The notes under the pieces are model-generated. The model saw only the letters and a list, made by a program, of their open reading frames with translations, was not told the DNA's origin and ran no database searches. Below, piece by piece: positions 55,910 to 64,000 of a stretch of 64,000 bases of DNA. The stretch comes from Bifidobacterium breve. Lineage in GTDB: Bacteria; Actinomycetota; Actinomycetes; Nanopelagicales; Nanopelagicaceae. How positions within the stretch are numbered: position 1 is the first letter of the stretch; every line of letters starts with the position of its first letter. A program made the translations under genes and the position numbers. The stretch is from NCBI GenBank assembly GCA_945885625.1, contig CAMCYS010000001.1:1-64000 (forward strand), in the 5' to 3' direction.

Positions 55910-56968
55910 TTACTTCTTTTTAACTTTACGTTTTGGTTGATTACGAGGCCCGCGCTTCTGACTTTCTTGCGAACCTACTTCAGTCGCAACTACTGGTGTT
56001 GACGCTCCACTGCGTGCGTTAACTCGCTTAGTGAGGGCGATCATCGCAGGTTCACGCTCGCGAAGAGCAGTGAGAACTTGTGGTGCAATGAATAGTGATG
56101 AATAAGTACCGATTGCTAGGCCAATGAAGAGAGCTAGCGAGAGGTCTTTCAAAGTACCAGCACCAAGTAGTCCGGCCCCGACGAAGAGGATTGACCCTAC
56201 TGGCAGCAAGGCAATGATTGTGGTGTTCAATGATCGAACAATTGTCTGATTGACAGCCAAGTTTGTTGCCTGCGAGAAAGTTGACTTTCCAGTCGTCGTA
56301 ATGCTCCGCGTATTCTCTCGAACTTTATCAAAGACAATAACTGTGTCATAGAGGGAGTAACCTAAAATGGTTAGGAATCCAATGACCGTCGCAGGCGTTA
56401 CATCGAAGCCAACCAGTGCGTAAATACCAACGGTGATGACCACATCGTGAATAACGGCAACAATTGCTGCAATCGCCATCTTAGGTTCAAATGCCATGGC
56501 CAAATAGAGCATCACCGCGAACAAGAACCCGAATAGTCCATAGAGCGCCTTCTTGGTGATCTCTTCACCCCAAGATGGTCCGATGATTTGAGTATCGATA
56601 CTCTCGGCGCTAATGGCAAATTTGGCTGCTAATGAATCCTGAACTGCATTTGACTGCGTAGTAGAAAGAGAGCCAGTTTGGATTCGAATCTTGTCATTGC
56701 CGACGCTTTGTACGATCACTTCGGAGGATACGCCGGCAGATTCAACTGCCGATCGAGCTTCTTCAACAGTGGCGCTAGCTTTAGTAATCGTGTAACTAGA
56801 GCCACCCTTGAACTCAATACCCAAGTTCAAGCCCTGGATAACAATTGTGCCGATAGAGATCACTAAGAGAAGAGTTGATAGCGTGTACCAACGTTTGCGC
56901 GAGGCGATGAAATCAAATGAAGTCTCACCACTGTAAAGACGCGCACCAAGCGTTGTTCCATGTGCCAT
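55910..56968 (-). CDS. secF: Protein translocase subunit SecF
   Basis: Membrane subunit that works with SecD to use the proton gradient in late protein export. 352 residues, six membrane helices: first in STLLLVISIGTIVIQGLNLGI, then the extracytoplasmic loop (GIEFKGGSSYTI), and helices 2-6 with the conserved TILGYSLYDTVIVFDKVREN. The basic tail (KRGPRNQPKRKVKKK) is cytoplasmic. It starts 3 nt after secD. Confidence 0.95.
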   Translation of the reverse strand: MAHGTTLGARLYSGETSFDFIASRKRWYTLSTLLLVISIGTIVIQGLNLGIEFKGGSSYTITKASATVEEARSAVESAGVSSEVIVQSVGNDKIRIQTGSLSTTQSNAVQDSLAAKFAISAESIDTQIIGPSWGEEITKKALYGLFGFLFAVMLYLAMAFEPKMAIAAIVAVIHDVVITVGIYALVGFDVTPATVIGFLTILGYSLYDTVIVFDKVRENTRSITTTGKSTFSQATNLAVNQTIVRSLNTTIIALLPVGSILFVGAGLLGAGTLKDLSLALFIGLAIGTYSSLFIAPQVLTALREREPAMIALTKRVNARSGASTPVVATEVGSQESQKRGPRNQPKRKVKKK

Positions 56969-56971
56969 TCT

Positions 56972-58513
56972 TTATGCCCCCAAGCCTGTCGTTGATACTT
57001 GAACATTTTGAACCTCTTCAATGCCCGAACTCTTCTTGGATAATCCAGATAACGGATGTCCATTGGCAAAGAATTTGAACTTAGAAAGAATTGTCATCAT
57101 TGGCTTAGTAAAGGCGAAGATCACCAACAGATCTATCAACGTAGTTAAACCAAGCGTGAACGCAAATCCACGAACTCCGCCTACTGCTATGAAGTAGAGC
57201 AGTACCGCGGCTATTAGCGACACAAAGTCAGCTACTAGGATTGTTCGGCGAGCCCTTAACCAACCTGATTCAACGGATGTCCGAAGCGACTTGCCTTCAC
57301 GTAATTCGTCTCGAATACGTTCGAAATAGACGATGAACGAGTCGGCCGTGATACCAATTGCCACAATAATTCCGGCGATACCGGCCAAGGTGAGAGTAAA
57401 TCCGATCCATTCTCCCAAAAGTAAAATTAGCAGGTAGATAAAGCCAGCAGCGATGGTGAGAGAACCAACTGTGACAAAACCAAGCCCACGGTAGTAAAGA
57501 ACTGAGAAAAGAAGTACCAGACCTAGACCAAGACCTCCTGCTAGTAGGCCGGCAGCAAGTTGATCAGAGCCAAGGGTTGGTGAAACTTGCTGCACTTCGC
57601 CGCGATCAAAGGCAAGTGGCAATGAACCGTACTTTAGAACATTTGCTAAGTCTTGAGCCTCTAACTGTGTGAAGTTGCCAGTGATCTGCGCACTGCCGCC
57701 ACGGATAGCTTCATTAATTCTTGGTGCTGATACGACTAGACCATCAAGAACAATCGCAACTTGGTTCTGAGGCGCCGTTAAAGAAACTACCCGAGCTGTT
57801 TGATCACCAAAGGCCTTTGTTCCTTCACCATTAAAGGTTAAAGATACAAACCAGTTTCCGCCCGTTGTGGTATCAACGCCAGCAGTTGCCTTAGAAACCT
57901 GCCGACCTAGAACTTCAGCACCGGCCAAAATGTACTTTGCGCCACCATCTGTCGAGCAAGCAATAATTACATCAGTTGCGACATCAGTACCAGTTCCTTG
58001 GCGGTTTTCTGGAAGCGTGCAATCAAGAGCTGCGTAACGCGCGTTTAAATCTGCACTGATTCCAGCGGGTGGCGTTGCAGCTGCATCAGTTGCTGTTGAC
58101 TGCACTCCTGAGCTCTCGGCGAGTACTTGACGGAAGCGGAGTTCAGCTGTTTGACCAACTAATTCGATAACCCGACGACCGCTTTCACCAGGGACTGAAA
58201 TAACTATCTGGCGATTAGTGCCGGTACCTTGCGAGGCAACCTCACTTTCGGCAACACCAAGTGAATTAACACGTTGTCTAATGATTGACACAGCTTGATC
58301 AATTGCCTCAGAAGTAACTTTGCCGGTCTCGCCTGCACCAATTCGTGGTTGCAGAGTAACGCTGGTTCCACCACGCAGGTCTAGGCCTAACCGAACCGAC
58401 GTTGCGCCTTGAATAAAGACAGCGGCAGTCAATAGGGCAAAGGCGCCAGCCAAGATCGCTAATGTGCGACCTGGTCGACTAGAGGTTTTTACAGGTTTTG
58501 TAGGTGTTGACAT
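56972..58513 (-). CDS. secD: Protein translocase subunit SecD
   Basis: Partner of SecF in the SecDF motor. 513 residues: helix 1 (TLAILAGAFALLTAAVFI), LGLDLRGGTSVTLQPR (family motif), a large extracytoplasmic domain, and a C-terminal five-helix block with GITADSFIVYFERIRDELREG. TAGACT, starting with the ruvB stop, lies 8 nt before the ATG. yajC, usually between ruvB and secD, is missing: the gap is 11 nt. Confidence 0.95.
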   Translation of the reverse strand: MSTPTKPVKTSSRPGRTLAILAGAFALLTAAVFIQGATSVRLGLDLRGGTSVTLQPRIGAGETGKVTSEAIDQAVSIIRQRVNSLGVAESEVASQGTGTNRQIVISVPGESGRRVIELVGQTAELRFRQVLAESSGVQSTATDAAATPPAGISADLNARYAALDCTLPENRQGTGTDVATDVIIACSTDGGAKYILAGAEVLGRQVSKATAGVDTTTGGNWFVSLTFNGEGTKAFGDQTARVVSLTAPQNQVAIVLDGLVVSAPRINEAIRGGSAQITGNFTQLEAQDLANVLKYGSLPLAFDRGEVQQVSPTLGSDQLAAGLLAGGLGLGLVLLFSVLYYRGLGFVTVGSLTIAAGFIYLLILLLGEWIGFTLTLAGIAGIIVAIGITADSFIVYFERIRDELREGKSLRTSVESGWLRARRTILVADFVSLIAAVLLYFIAVGGVRGFAFTLGLTTLIDLLVIFAFTKPMMTILSKFKFFANGHPLSGLSKKSSGIEEVQNVQVSTTGLGA

Positions 58514-58524
58514 AAGAGGTGAGT

Positions 58525-59571
58525 CTAGGCGTCATTTAGCGGTGTGTCGAAAAGCGAAGCAGCAGCTGCAGGCGGGACTTTGCCCAAATGCGACCAGCCT
58601 AAAGCGGTGGCCACTCGACCGCGCGGGGTGCGGGCCATAAATCCATTTCGAACCAGAAATGGCTCCGCTACCGACTCGACTGTTTCAGTTTCCTCGCCTA
58701 CGGCAATGGCGAGCGTCGAAAGGCCTACTGGTCCCCCGCCAAACCTTTCGATCAAGGCCGTAAGAACAGACCGGTCGAGTCGGTCAAGGCCGGCGGCATC
58801 GACTTCATACATTTCAAGGGCATCATTTGCGTGATCGAGTGAGAGTTTTTTGGAACCTTTCACTTGGGCATAATCGCGAACTCTTCGAAGTAACCGATTA
58901 GCTATCCGCGGAGTTCCACGCGAGCGACTAGCAATTTGCTCGATGGCTTTGGCTTCAATCACTAAACCAAGTAGCGCTGCCGATCTGGAAATAACTAAGG
59001 CAAGTTCGGACTCAGCATAGAAATCTAACTGCGCAGTAAATCCAAATCGATCGCGTAAGGGGCTCGGCAATAACCCAGCCCGAGTTGTTGCGCCAACTAG
59101 GGTAAATCTGGGCAACTCTAATGGAATCGCAGTAGCGCCAGGACCTTTACCAACAACAACATCTACTCGAAAATCTTCCATTGCTAAATAGAGAAGTTCT
59201 TCAGCCGGTCGCGGCAAACGATGAATCTCGTCAATGAAAAGAATTTCGCCTTCGACTAAGGAAGAAAGAATTGAGGCTAGATCGCCGGCGTGAGTAATCG
59301 CCGGCCCAGATGAAATGCGGATTGGTGCCTGCATCTCGGCAGCAAGGATAAGCGCCAAGGTTGTTTTACCAAGACCTGGTGGACCACTTAGTAAAATGTG
59401 ATCCGCACTTGTTCCGCGATGTTTGGCCGCAGTTAACAGAACATCAATTTGTTGACGTACACGCTCTTGTCCAATAAATTCTTGTAAATCCTTCGGCCGC
59501 AGTGCGCCTTCGGCCGCAGATTCATCTAACGCTGCAACAGGTGAAATTAAACGATCTTCGTTCTCCATCAT
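58525..59571 (-). CDS. ruvB: Holliday junction branch migration helicase RuvB
   Basis: AAA+ motor for branch migration. 348 residues: [20 protein letters not shown], Walker [12 protein letters not shown] near residue 66, Walker [10 protein letters not shown], sensor GATTRAGLL and arginine finger LRDRFG. The C-terminal winged helix contains the [11 protein letters not shown] motif. It overlaps ruvA by 4 nt. Confidence 0.97.
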   Translation of the reverse strand: MMENEDRLISPVAALDESAAEGALRPKDLQEFIGQERVRQQIDVLLTAAKHRGTSADHILLSGPPGLGKTTLALILAAEMQAPIRISSGPAITHAGDLASILSSLVEGEILFIDEIHRLPRPAEELLYLAMEDFRVDVVVGKGPGATAIPLELPRFTLVGATTRAGLLPSPLRDRFGFTAQLDFYAESELALVISRSAALLGLVIEAKAIEQIASRSRGTPRIANRLLRRVRDYAQVKGSKKLSLDHANDALEMYEVDAAGLDRLDRSVLTALIERFGGGPVGLSTLAIAVGEETETVESVAEPFLVRNGFMARTPRGRVATALGWSHLGKVPPAAAASLFDTPLNDA

Positions 59572-60176
59572 TTACGACCGCCACTTTGTAGTGCCCTTTT
59601 TAAGAGCTCGCTCATCTCGAGCTCACCTGGCTCAATACCTTCGCCCTGAAGTTCGTTTATCACCGTCGTGATAGCTCGATCAGAATCTTTTGGCGCAAAA
59701 CCTAGCGAAATCAGAGCATTAGTTAGTTGTTCACGCCAAATTGGTTGGTGGCTTGAAACTCGCGCCCCGTCGGATAGGTCAGATAACTTACCCTTTAACT
59801 CAAGAATCAAGCGTTGTGCCCCCTTACGGCCAATGCCTGGAACGCGTTCAATGGCAGCAATATTCTCGCTCGCAATTGCCGTCGCTAATTCTTCTGGCGA
59901 TAACGAACCCAGAATAGCCAACGCCACCTTAGGGCCGATACCACTTACGGTTTGAACTTGTTCAAATAATTGTTTTGATTCGGCGGTGAGAAAGCCGTAG
60001 AGAGTTAAGGAATCTTCTCGAACCACTAGAGAAGTATGAAAAGTTACTACGGTGCCCAAATTTAAATGCGCAGCTGAATTTTGAGTTAGATTTACCGAGA
60101 GACCAACGCCCCCGACTTCAACGACAGCACGATCTAACGAGATAGTTTTGATTTCACCGGTAAGCGTGGCAATCAT
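59568..60176 (-). CDS. ruvA: Holliday junction DNA-binding protein RuvA
   Basis: Tetramer that clamps Holliday junctions and recruits RuvB. 202 residues: OB fold at the N-terminus ([12 protein letters not shown]), two helix-hairpin-helix motifs ([13 protein letters not shown] and [13 protein letters not shown]), acidic pin, and the C-terminal RuvB-binding helical domain. Overlaps ruvC by 4 nt. Confidence 0.96.
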   Translation of the reverse strand: MIATLTGEIKTISLDRAVVEVGGVGLSVNLTQNSAAHLNLGTVVTFHTSLVVREDSLTLYGFLTAESKQLFEQVQTVSGIGPKVALAILGSLSPEELATAIASENIAAIERVPGIGRKGAQRLILELKGKLSDLSDGARVSSHQPIWREQLTNALISLGFAPKDSDRAITTVINELQGEGIEPGELEMSELLKRALQSGGRK

Positions 60177-60727
60177 TTCTTGATAGATCCCGTCTTCTTC
60201 AACAGTGCTAGGCGTTTCTTCTCTTTAGCTAAAGCATCTGCAATTTTGGTATTTCCACTACCGCGCCAAATATGACAGATCGCTAACGCTAAAGCGTCAG
60301 CACTATCAGCTGGCTTAGGAGCTTCATCTAGTTTCAAGATATTAAGCACCATCTTACCTACCTGGGCTTTGTTAGCTCGGCCCGAGCCAGTCACTGCCGC
60401 TTTCACTTCACTTGGCGTATGCATTACTACTTTTATCTGGTTGCGCGCCGCCAAAAGAAGTGCGATACCGGCAGCTTGAGCCGTGCCCATAACGGTACGT
60501 AGGTTATGTTGTGAAAAAACCCGCTCAATTGCGATTACATCTGGCTTGAACTCGGTAATCCAAAGTTGAATTTCACGTTCGAGTTGCAATAGTCGAGATT
60601 CAGTCGGATCTTCCGATGAAGTCAAAATTACCCCGACCGAGACCATTTGAAGTGGAGTTCCAATAGACCCATCTACGACGCCGATTCCGCAGCGCGTCAG
60701 ACCAGGATCAATACCTAGAACTCTCAT
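60173..60727 (-). CDS. ruvC: Holliday junction resolvase RuvC
   Basis: RNase H-fold endonuclease that cuts Holliday junctions. 184 residues: catalytic acids in [24 protein letters not shown] and [21 protein letters not shown] lies 6 nt before the ATG; yebC ends 30 nt upstream. Confidence 0.97.
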   Translation of the reverse strand: MRVLGIDPGLTRCGIGVVDGSIGTPLQMVSVGVILTSSEDPTESRLLQLEREIQLWITEFKPDVIAIERVFSQHNLRTVMGTAQAAGIALLLAARNQIKVVMHTPSEVKAAVTGSGRANKAQVGKMVLNILKLDEAPKPADSADALALAICHIWRGSGNTKIADALAKEKKRLALLKKTGSIKK

Positions 60728-60733
60728 TTGCTA

Positions 60734-60739
60734 AGCCTA
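60734..60739 (-). promoter_or_regulatory. Candidate -10 hexamer for leaderless ruvC-ruvA-ruvB
   Basis: TAGGCT on the minus strand, 6 nt before the ruvC ATG, in the 30-nt yebC-ruvC gap. Confidence 0.45.
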
Positions 60740-60757
60740 GATAGGGGTGGAAGATAG

Positions 60758-61510
60758 TTAAGCGAGGCTCGCCATTACTTCATCAGAAACATCGAAGTTA
60801 CTAAAGACGTTCTGTACATCATCTAATTCTTCGATGGCATCAATTAACTCAAAAACTTTAGTGGCACCTTCGGCATCTAGCGGAATTGTCATTGATGGCA
60901 AGAAGGAGGAATCAGCTGATTCATAGTCAATGCCTGCTCCTTGTAGCGCAGTTCGCACGGCAACTAGATCGCTGGCTTCGCAGACTACCTCAAAAGATTC
61001 GCCTAAGTCATTTACTTCTTCGGCTCCGGCCTCAAGAACTGCTTCGAGTATCGAATCTTCTGTGAGTCCGCCAATCTTATTGACAATAATTACACCCTTG
61101 CGATTAAACAAATAGGAAACTGACCCAGGATCAGCCATACTGCCTCCGTTACGAGTGACTGCAACACGAACTTCAGAAGCTGCGCGGTTACGATTATCAG
61201 ATAAACATTCGATCATAATCGCAACACCATTAGGGCCATAACCTTCATACATAATTGTTTGCCAATCAGCGCCACCTGATTCAAGACCTGCTCCGCGTTT
61301 TACGGCGCGTTCAATATTATCTGCCGGCATTGAATTCTTCTTGGCCTTAGCGATCGCGTCAAACAAAGTTGGATTGCCATCAACATCAGGGCCGCCATTA
61401 CGTGAGGCGACTTCGATAGCTTTGATCAACTTTGCAAAATTTTTCGCGCGGCGGCTATCAATGATTGCCTTCTTATGCTTTGTCGTTGCCCATTTGGAAT
61501 GGCCGGACAT
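60758..61510 (-). CDS. yebC: YebC/PmpR-family protein
   Basis: 250 residues. [27 protein letters not shown] at the N-terminus is the family signature; [15 protein letters not shown] and [17 protein letters not shown] follow. The family is annotated as transcriptional regulators, and more recent work links members to easing ribosome stalling. A strong AGGGGG site precedes the ATG. Confidence 0.95.
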   Translation of the reverse strand: MSGHSKWATTKHKKAIIDSRRAKNFAKLIKAIEVASRNGGPDVDGNPTLFDAIAKAKKNSMPADNIERAVKRGAGLESGGADWQTIMYEGYGPNGVAIMIECLSDNRNRAASEVRVAVTRNGGSMADPGSVSYLFNRKGVIIVNKIGGLTEDSILEAVLEAGAEEVNDLGESFEVVCEASDLVAVRTALQGAGIDYESADSSFLPSMTIPLDAEGATKVFELIDAIEELDDVQNVFSNFDVSDEVMASLA

Positions 61511-61559
61511 GATCTACCCCCTAGAAATTTCACCGCACCTACCGATGAAAGTTATGAAC

Positions 61560-62159
61560 CTACTTTACCGCAGCTCTTTCCAAAGCTGGACGCGCTACCG
61601 ACTCAATAAAGAAACGATGAATTCGATTATCCCCCGTTAACTCGGGATGAAAGCTGGTAGCTAACAGCTCACCTTTTCGAACCGCTACTGCGTGTTCATA
61701 AGTGGCCAATACTTCAACTGTTGCACCAACTGACTCGACCCATGGTGCGCGGATGAAAACTGCTCTTACTGGCGGATTTGTAATGCCGGCAAATTCTAAG
61801 TCGGTTTCAAAGGAATCAACTTGACGTCCGAAAGCATTGCGCCGAACTGTAATGTCGAGACCACCAAATGTTTCTTGGCCAACAGCTGCATCCAAAACGC
61901 GATCTGCCAGCAAGATCATGCCCGCGCATGAGCCATAAACTGGCATACCACTAGCAATCCGTGCTTTTAGTGGCTCGAAGATATCGAAACTACGCGCTAG
62001 ATTAGCAATGGCCGTTGATTCACCACCAGGTAGAACTAAGGCATCTACTGCGGCCAATTCACTTGGTCTGCGGACGGTGCTGGCAAGAACACCACACTCT
62101 TCGAGCGCTAATAGGTGTTCGCGGAAATCGCCTTGTAGCGCTAGAACACCGACACGCAT
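61560..62159 (-). CDS. pdxT: Pyridoxal 5'-phosphate synthase glutaminase subunit
   Basis: Class I glutaminase that feeds ammonia to PdxS. 199 residues: [12 protein letters not shown] at the N-terminus, [20 protein letters not shown] (nucleophile Cys, near residue 79) and FHPELTGD (catalytic His/Glu). It follows pdxS by 17 nt. Confidence 0.96.
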   Translation of the reverse strand: MRVGVLALQGDFREHLLALEECGVLASTVRRPSELAAVDALVLPGGESTAIANLARSFDIFEPLKARIASGMPVYGSCAGMILLADRVLDAAVGQETFGGLDITVRRNAFGRQVDSFETDLEFAGITNPPVRAVFIRAPWVESVGATVEVLATYEHAVAVRKGELLATSFHPELTGDNRIHRFFIESVARPALERAAVK

Positions 62160-62176
62160 TTTTACAGAACCTTAAA

Positions 62177-63064
62177 TTACCAACCGCGTTCAGCTAAGCG
62201 ATGTGCAACTGGAAGATCGGCAACATTAATGCCAACCATTGCTTCACCTAAGCCACGCGAAACATCTGCCAATACTTTTGGATCATCATAGAAAGTTGTA
62301 GCTTTAACGCAAGCTGCAGCACGTGAAGCTGGATCGCCTGATTTGAAAATTCCAGAACCGATGAATACGCCATCGGCACCCATCTGCATCATTAACGCAG
62401 CATCGGCTGGGGTTGCAATTCCACCAGCAGTGAAAAGGACTACTGGCAACTTTCCCGTTTGTGCAACTTCCTTAACTAAGTCGTAAGGAGCCTGCATGTT
62501 CTTAGCCGCTACGTAAAGCTCGTCTTCGCGAAGGGCCGACAGACGTCGAATGTCGCCACCAATCGAACGCATATGGGTCATAGCGTTTGAAACATCCCCC
62601 GTACCAGCCTCGCCCTTAGAGCGAATCATGGCGGCGCCTTCATTAATGCGACGAAGTGCTTCGCCTAAGTTGGTAGCACCACAGACAAAAGGAATAGTGA
62701 AATTCCATTTATCAATATGGTTTTCCATATCTGTCGGAGTTAGAACTTCAGATTCATCAATATAGTCAACGCCTAAGCTCTGCAGGATTTGCGCCTCAAC
62801 AAAATGACCGATGCGCGCCTTTGCCATCACTGGAATTGATACAGCAGCCTTGATTTTTTCAATCATGTCAGGATCGGACATCCGAGCAACGCCACCTTGG
62901 GCACGAATATCTGCAGGTACTCGCTCAAGTGCCATAACTGCAACAGCTCCTGCTGCTTCAGCAATCTTGGCTTGCTCGACATTGACGACGTCCATAATGA
63001 CGCCACCTTTTAGCATTTCTGCCATGCCGCGCTTTACTCGTGCTGTTCCTACATTCTGGCTCAT
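62177..63064 (-). CDS. pdxS: Pyridoxal 5'-phosphate synthase subunit PdxS
   Basis: Makes PLP from ribose 5-phosphate, glyceraldehyde 3-phosphate and ammonia (DXP-independent route). 295 residues, TIM barrel forming a dodecamer. [17 protein letters not shown], the catalytic lysine in [27 protein letters not shown] and [17 protein letters not shown] are nearly invariant family segments. AGGAG stands 7 nt before the ATG. Confidence 0.97.
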   Translation of the reverse strand: MSQNVGTARVKRGMAEMLKGGVIMDVVNVEQAKIAEAAGAVAVMALERVPADIRAQGGVARMSDPDMIEKIKAAVSIPVMAKARIGHFVEAQILQSLGVDYIDESEVLTPTDMENHIDKWNFTIPFVCGATNLGEALRRINEGAAMIRSKGEAGTGDVSNAMTHMRSIGGDIRRLSALREDELYVAAKNMQAPYDLVKEVAQTGKLPVVLFTAGGIATPADAALMMQMGADGVFIGSGIFKSGDPASRAAACVKATTFYDDPKVLADVSRGLGEAMVGINVADLPVAHRLAERGW

Positions 63065-63124
63065 GCCGATGCTCCTAGTTTTATTCTCTTGGCGAGTAGT
63101 TAGCTCGCGGTCAGGACTCTAACT

Positions 63125-64000
63125 CTACTTTGAATCAGGTGAAGTTGGCGCGGTGAGCGTAAAAATAGGCTCACGATCGGTCAGTGCCACCCAGATGGAA
63201 CCAGGCGCGAATCTAATCTCACTGCCATCTTCCCCAGTCCAAGTTGTTCCAGATTCGGCGCTAGCTCTATTCCAGTTGGCTTTGAAAGATTGCCCGTTGC
63301 GCAAAATGTAGCCAGTGCCAGTTCCAACAGTTTCTGACAACGGCGTATACCCACCATCAGAACTGCGAAAGATCGAATTTGAGATCTCTACATTTTGAAT
63401 CACAAAGGTCGTGGCACCAAGTTGTTTCCCGCTTGCCGCAAAATTAGGAACACCGCTGTTGCTCAATAGCCAGCGCTTTTCAGATTTTGACCAAGTTACT
63501 TCGTACTTTGAAGCTGGCCATTGAACGAGGGCCGAATCTACTTCGACGCCCCCTTTTGGTGATTTCCCAAAACTCCAACCTGCTGATTTGGAAAGTGCCA
63601 CTTCGCGCTGATCGTTCTTTACTTTCTCCAGTAGTAAGTCAGCTCGCAAGACCATGTCATACGGCCCTGGTCTTGCGTCATCACGAGTATAAATTGTTGG
63701 TGACTGACGTTGTGCGCCGTAGTCCCAGAGATTTGAATTAGCGATGACCGTCAGCATGGTTCGTTGCGCACCGCTGTAAGCAAAAATCACTTTGCCGTAC
63801 TGAGCCAAGATATCAATATCGGAAATTCGAGCGCTGCGAACTGGTCCGATATTCTGCGGAATAACGGAGGAGAAAATTGCGGCTAATCGAGTTAGGCCGC
63901 CTTCAACTTGTTCGATGTAAACCAAATCTGCATCGTCTACCCCAATCTGAGGCCGCGCTAAGCGAGTGTCGTCAATTTTTACCGCAAGTATCGGCCCATC
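63125..64000 (-). CDS. DUF3048-family protein (5' end beyond window)
   Basis: The frame stays open to the right edge: 25 codons upstream of the TTG at 63925 read DGPILAVKIDDTRLARPQIG and on into VYIEQVEGGLTR, the family's hallmark. So the true start and any lipoprotein signal lie beyond 64000. The visible part (291 codons) ends with a beta-rich domain containing RNGQSFKANWNR. The function is unknown (Bacillus YerB-type, possibly cell-envelope). It is 60 nt upstream of pdxS on the same strand. Confidence 0.88.
   Translation of the reverse strand, partial: DGPILAVKIDDTRLARPQIGVDDADLVYIEQVEGGLTRLAAIFSSVIPQNIGPVRSARISDIDILAQYGKVIFAYSGAQRTMLTVIANSNLWDYGAQRQSPTIYTRDDARPGPYDMVLRADLLLEKVKNDQREVALSKSAGWSFGKSPKGGVEVDSALVQWPASKYEVTWSKSEKRWLLSNSGVPNFAASGKQLGATTFVIQNVEISNSIFRSSDGGYTPLSETVGTGTGYILRNGQSFKANWNRASAESGTTWTGEDGSEIRFAPGSIWVALTDREPIFTLTAPTSPDSK

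Noticed and set aside
63092-63108. Hairpin GCGAG/CTCGC between DUF3048 and pdxS
   Set aside because: Only five pairs and no U tract on either strand.
1-64000. CRISPR arrays, insertion sequences, prophage, toxin-antitoxin or defence genes
   Set aside because: No spaced direct repeats and no transposase, integrase, nuclease or restriction genes were seen on either strand.

Overview
The window looks like a chromosomal core segment of a small-genome actinobacterium. It encodes MshC (mycothiol synthesis), a BldD-type regulator, an actinobacterial-type integration host factor domain, DUF3090 and SCO1664-family proteins, and the gene order pyr - gmk - rpoZ - coaBC - metK - priA - fmt. Base composition is clearly below 50% G+C by eye, genes are packed with 1-8 nt overlaps, and no gap exceeds about 220 nt. 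This fits a streamlined aquatic lineage such as Nanopelagicales (acI). That placement is inference, not proven here.

Layout. (1) 1-5526, minus: histidine phosphatase, DUF3090, a kinase-like SCO1664 protein, mshC and a left-truncated metH, joining thiol and methionine metabolism. (2) 5553-15232, mostly plus: a more variable block with an aldo/keto reductase, tRNA-Leu(GAG), apt, an acyltransferase with an SGNH domain, tdk, a zinc alcohol dehydrogenase, a YczE-like membrane protein and an NCS2 purine permease that ends in the window's one clear intrinsic terminator. An M20 peptidase and a DUF554 protein face the other way. (3) 15232-17876: ung and an ABC ATPase, divergent from serB. (4) 17878-37713, minus: 19 genes in one direction, pyrR-pyrB-pyrC-carA-carB-pyrK-pyrD-pyrF-(mIHF-gmk fusion)-rpoZ-coaBC-metK-priA-def-fmt-rsmB-rpe-hisE-hisG, headed by a PyrR-type RNA hairpin placed on the pyrR ribosome-binding site. 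(5) 37794-38319, plus: bldD. (6) 38297-52156, minus: MBL hydrolase, hisS, aspS, DUF948, alaS, ruvX, mltG, the shikimate genes (aroE, prepilin peptidase, aroC, aroK, aroB, aroQ), efp and nusB. (7) 52157-53687: the longest non-coding gap (217 nt, with a large inverted repeat) and a DUF349 protein. (8) 53698-64000, minus: a right-truncated DUF3048 gene, pdxS, pdxT, yebC, ruvC, ruvA, ruvB, secD, secF and relA.

Together these genes make pyrimidines from the start, supply GMP kinase, SAM, CoA and PLP, process formyl-methionine, charge tRNAs, make chorismate, resolve Holliday junctions, assist protein export and run the stringent response. No CRISPR array, prophage, insertion sequence or toxin-antitoxin pair is visible.

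No wholly new multi-gene system stands out. The strongest observations are: an in-frame fusion of integration host factor to guanylate kinase; a repeated TANNNT hexamer 6-7 nt before fifteen start codons, which points to widespread leaderless transcription even inside gene runs; a PyrR-binding hairpin; a BldD homologue with an intact cyclic-di-GMP signature; and the uncharacterised kinase-like/phosphatase/DUF3090 set beside mshC.
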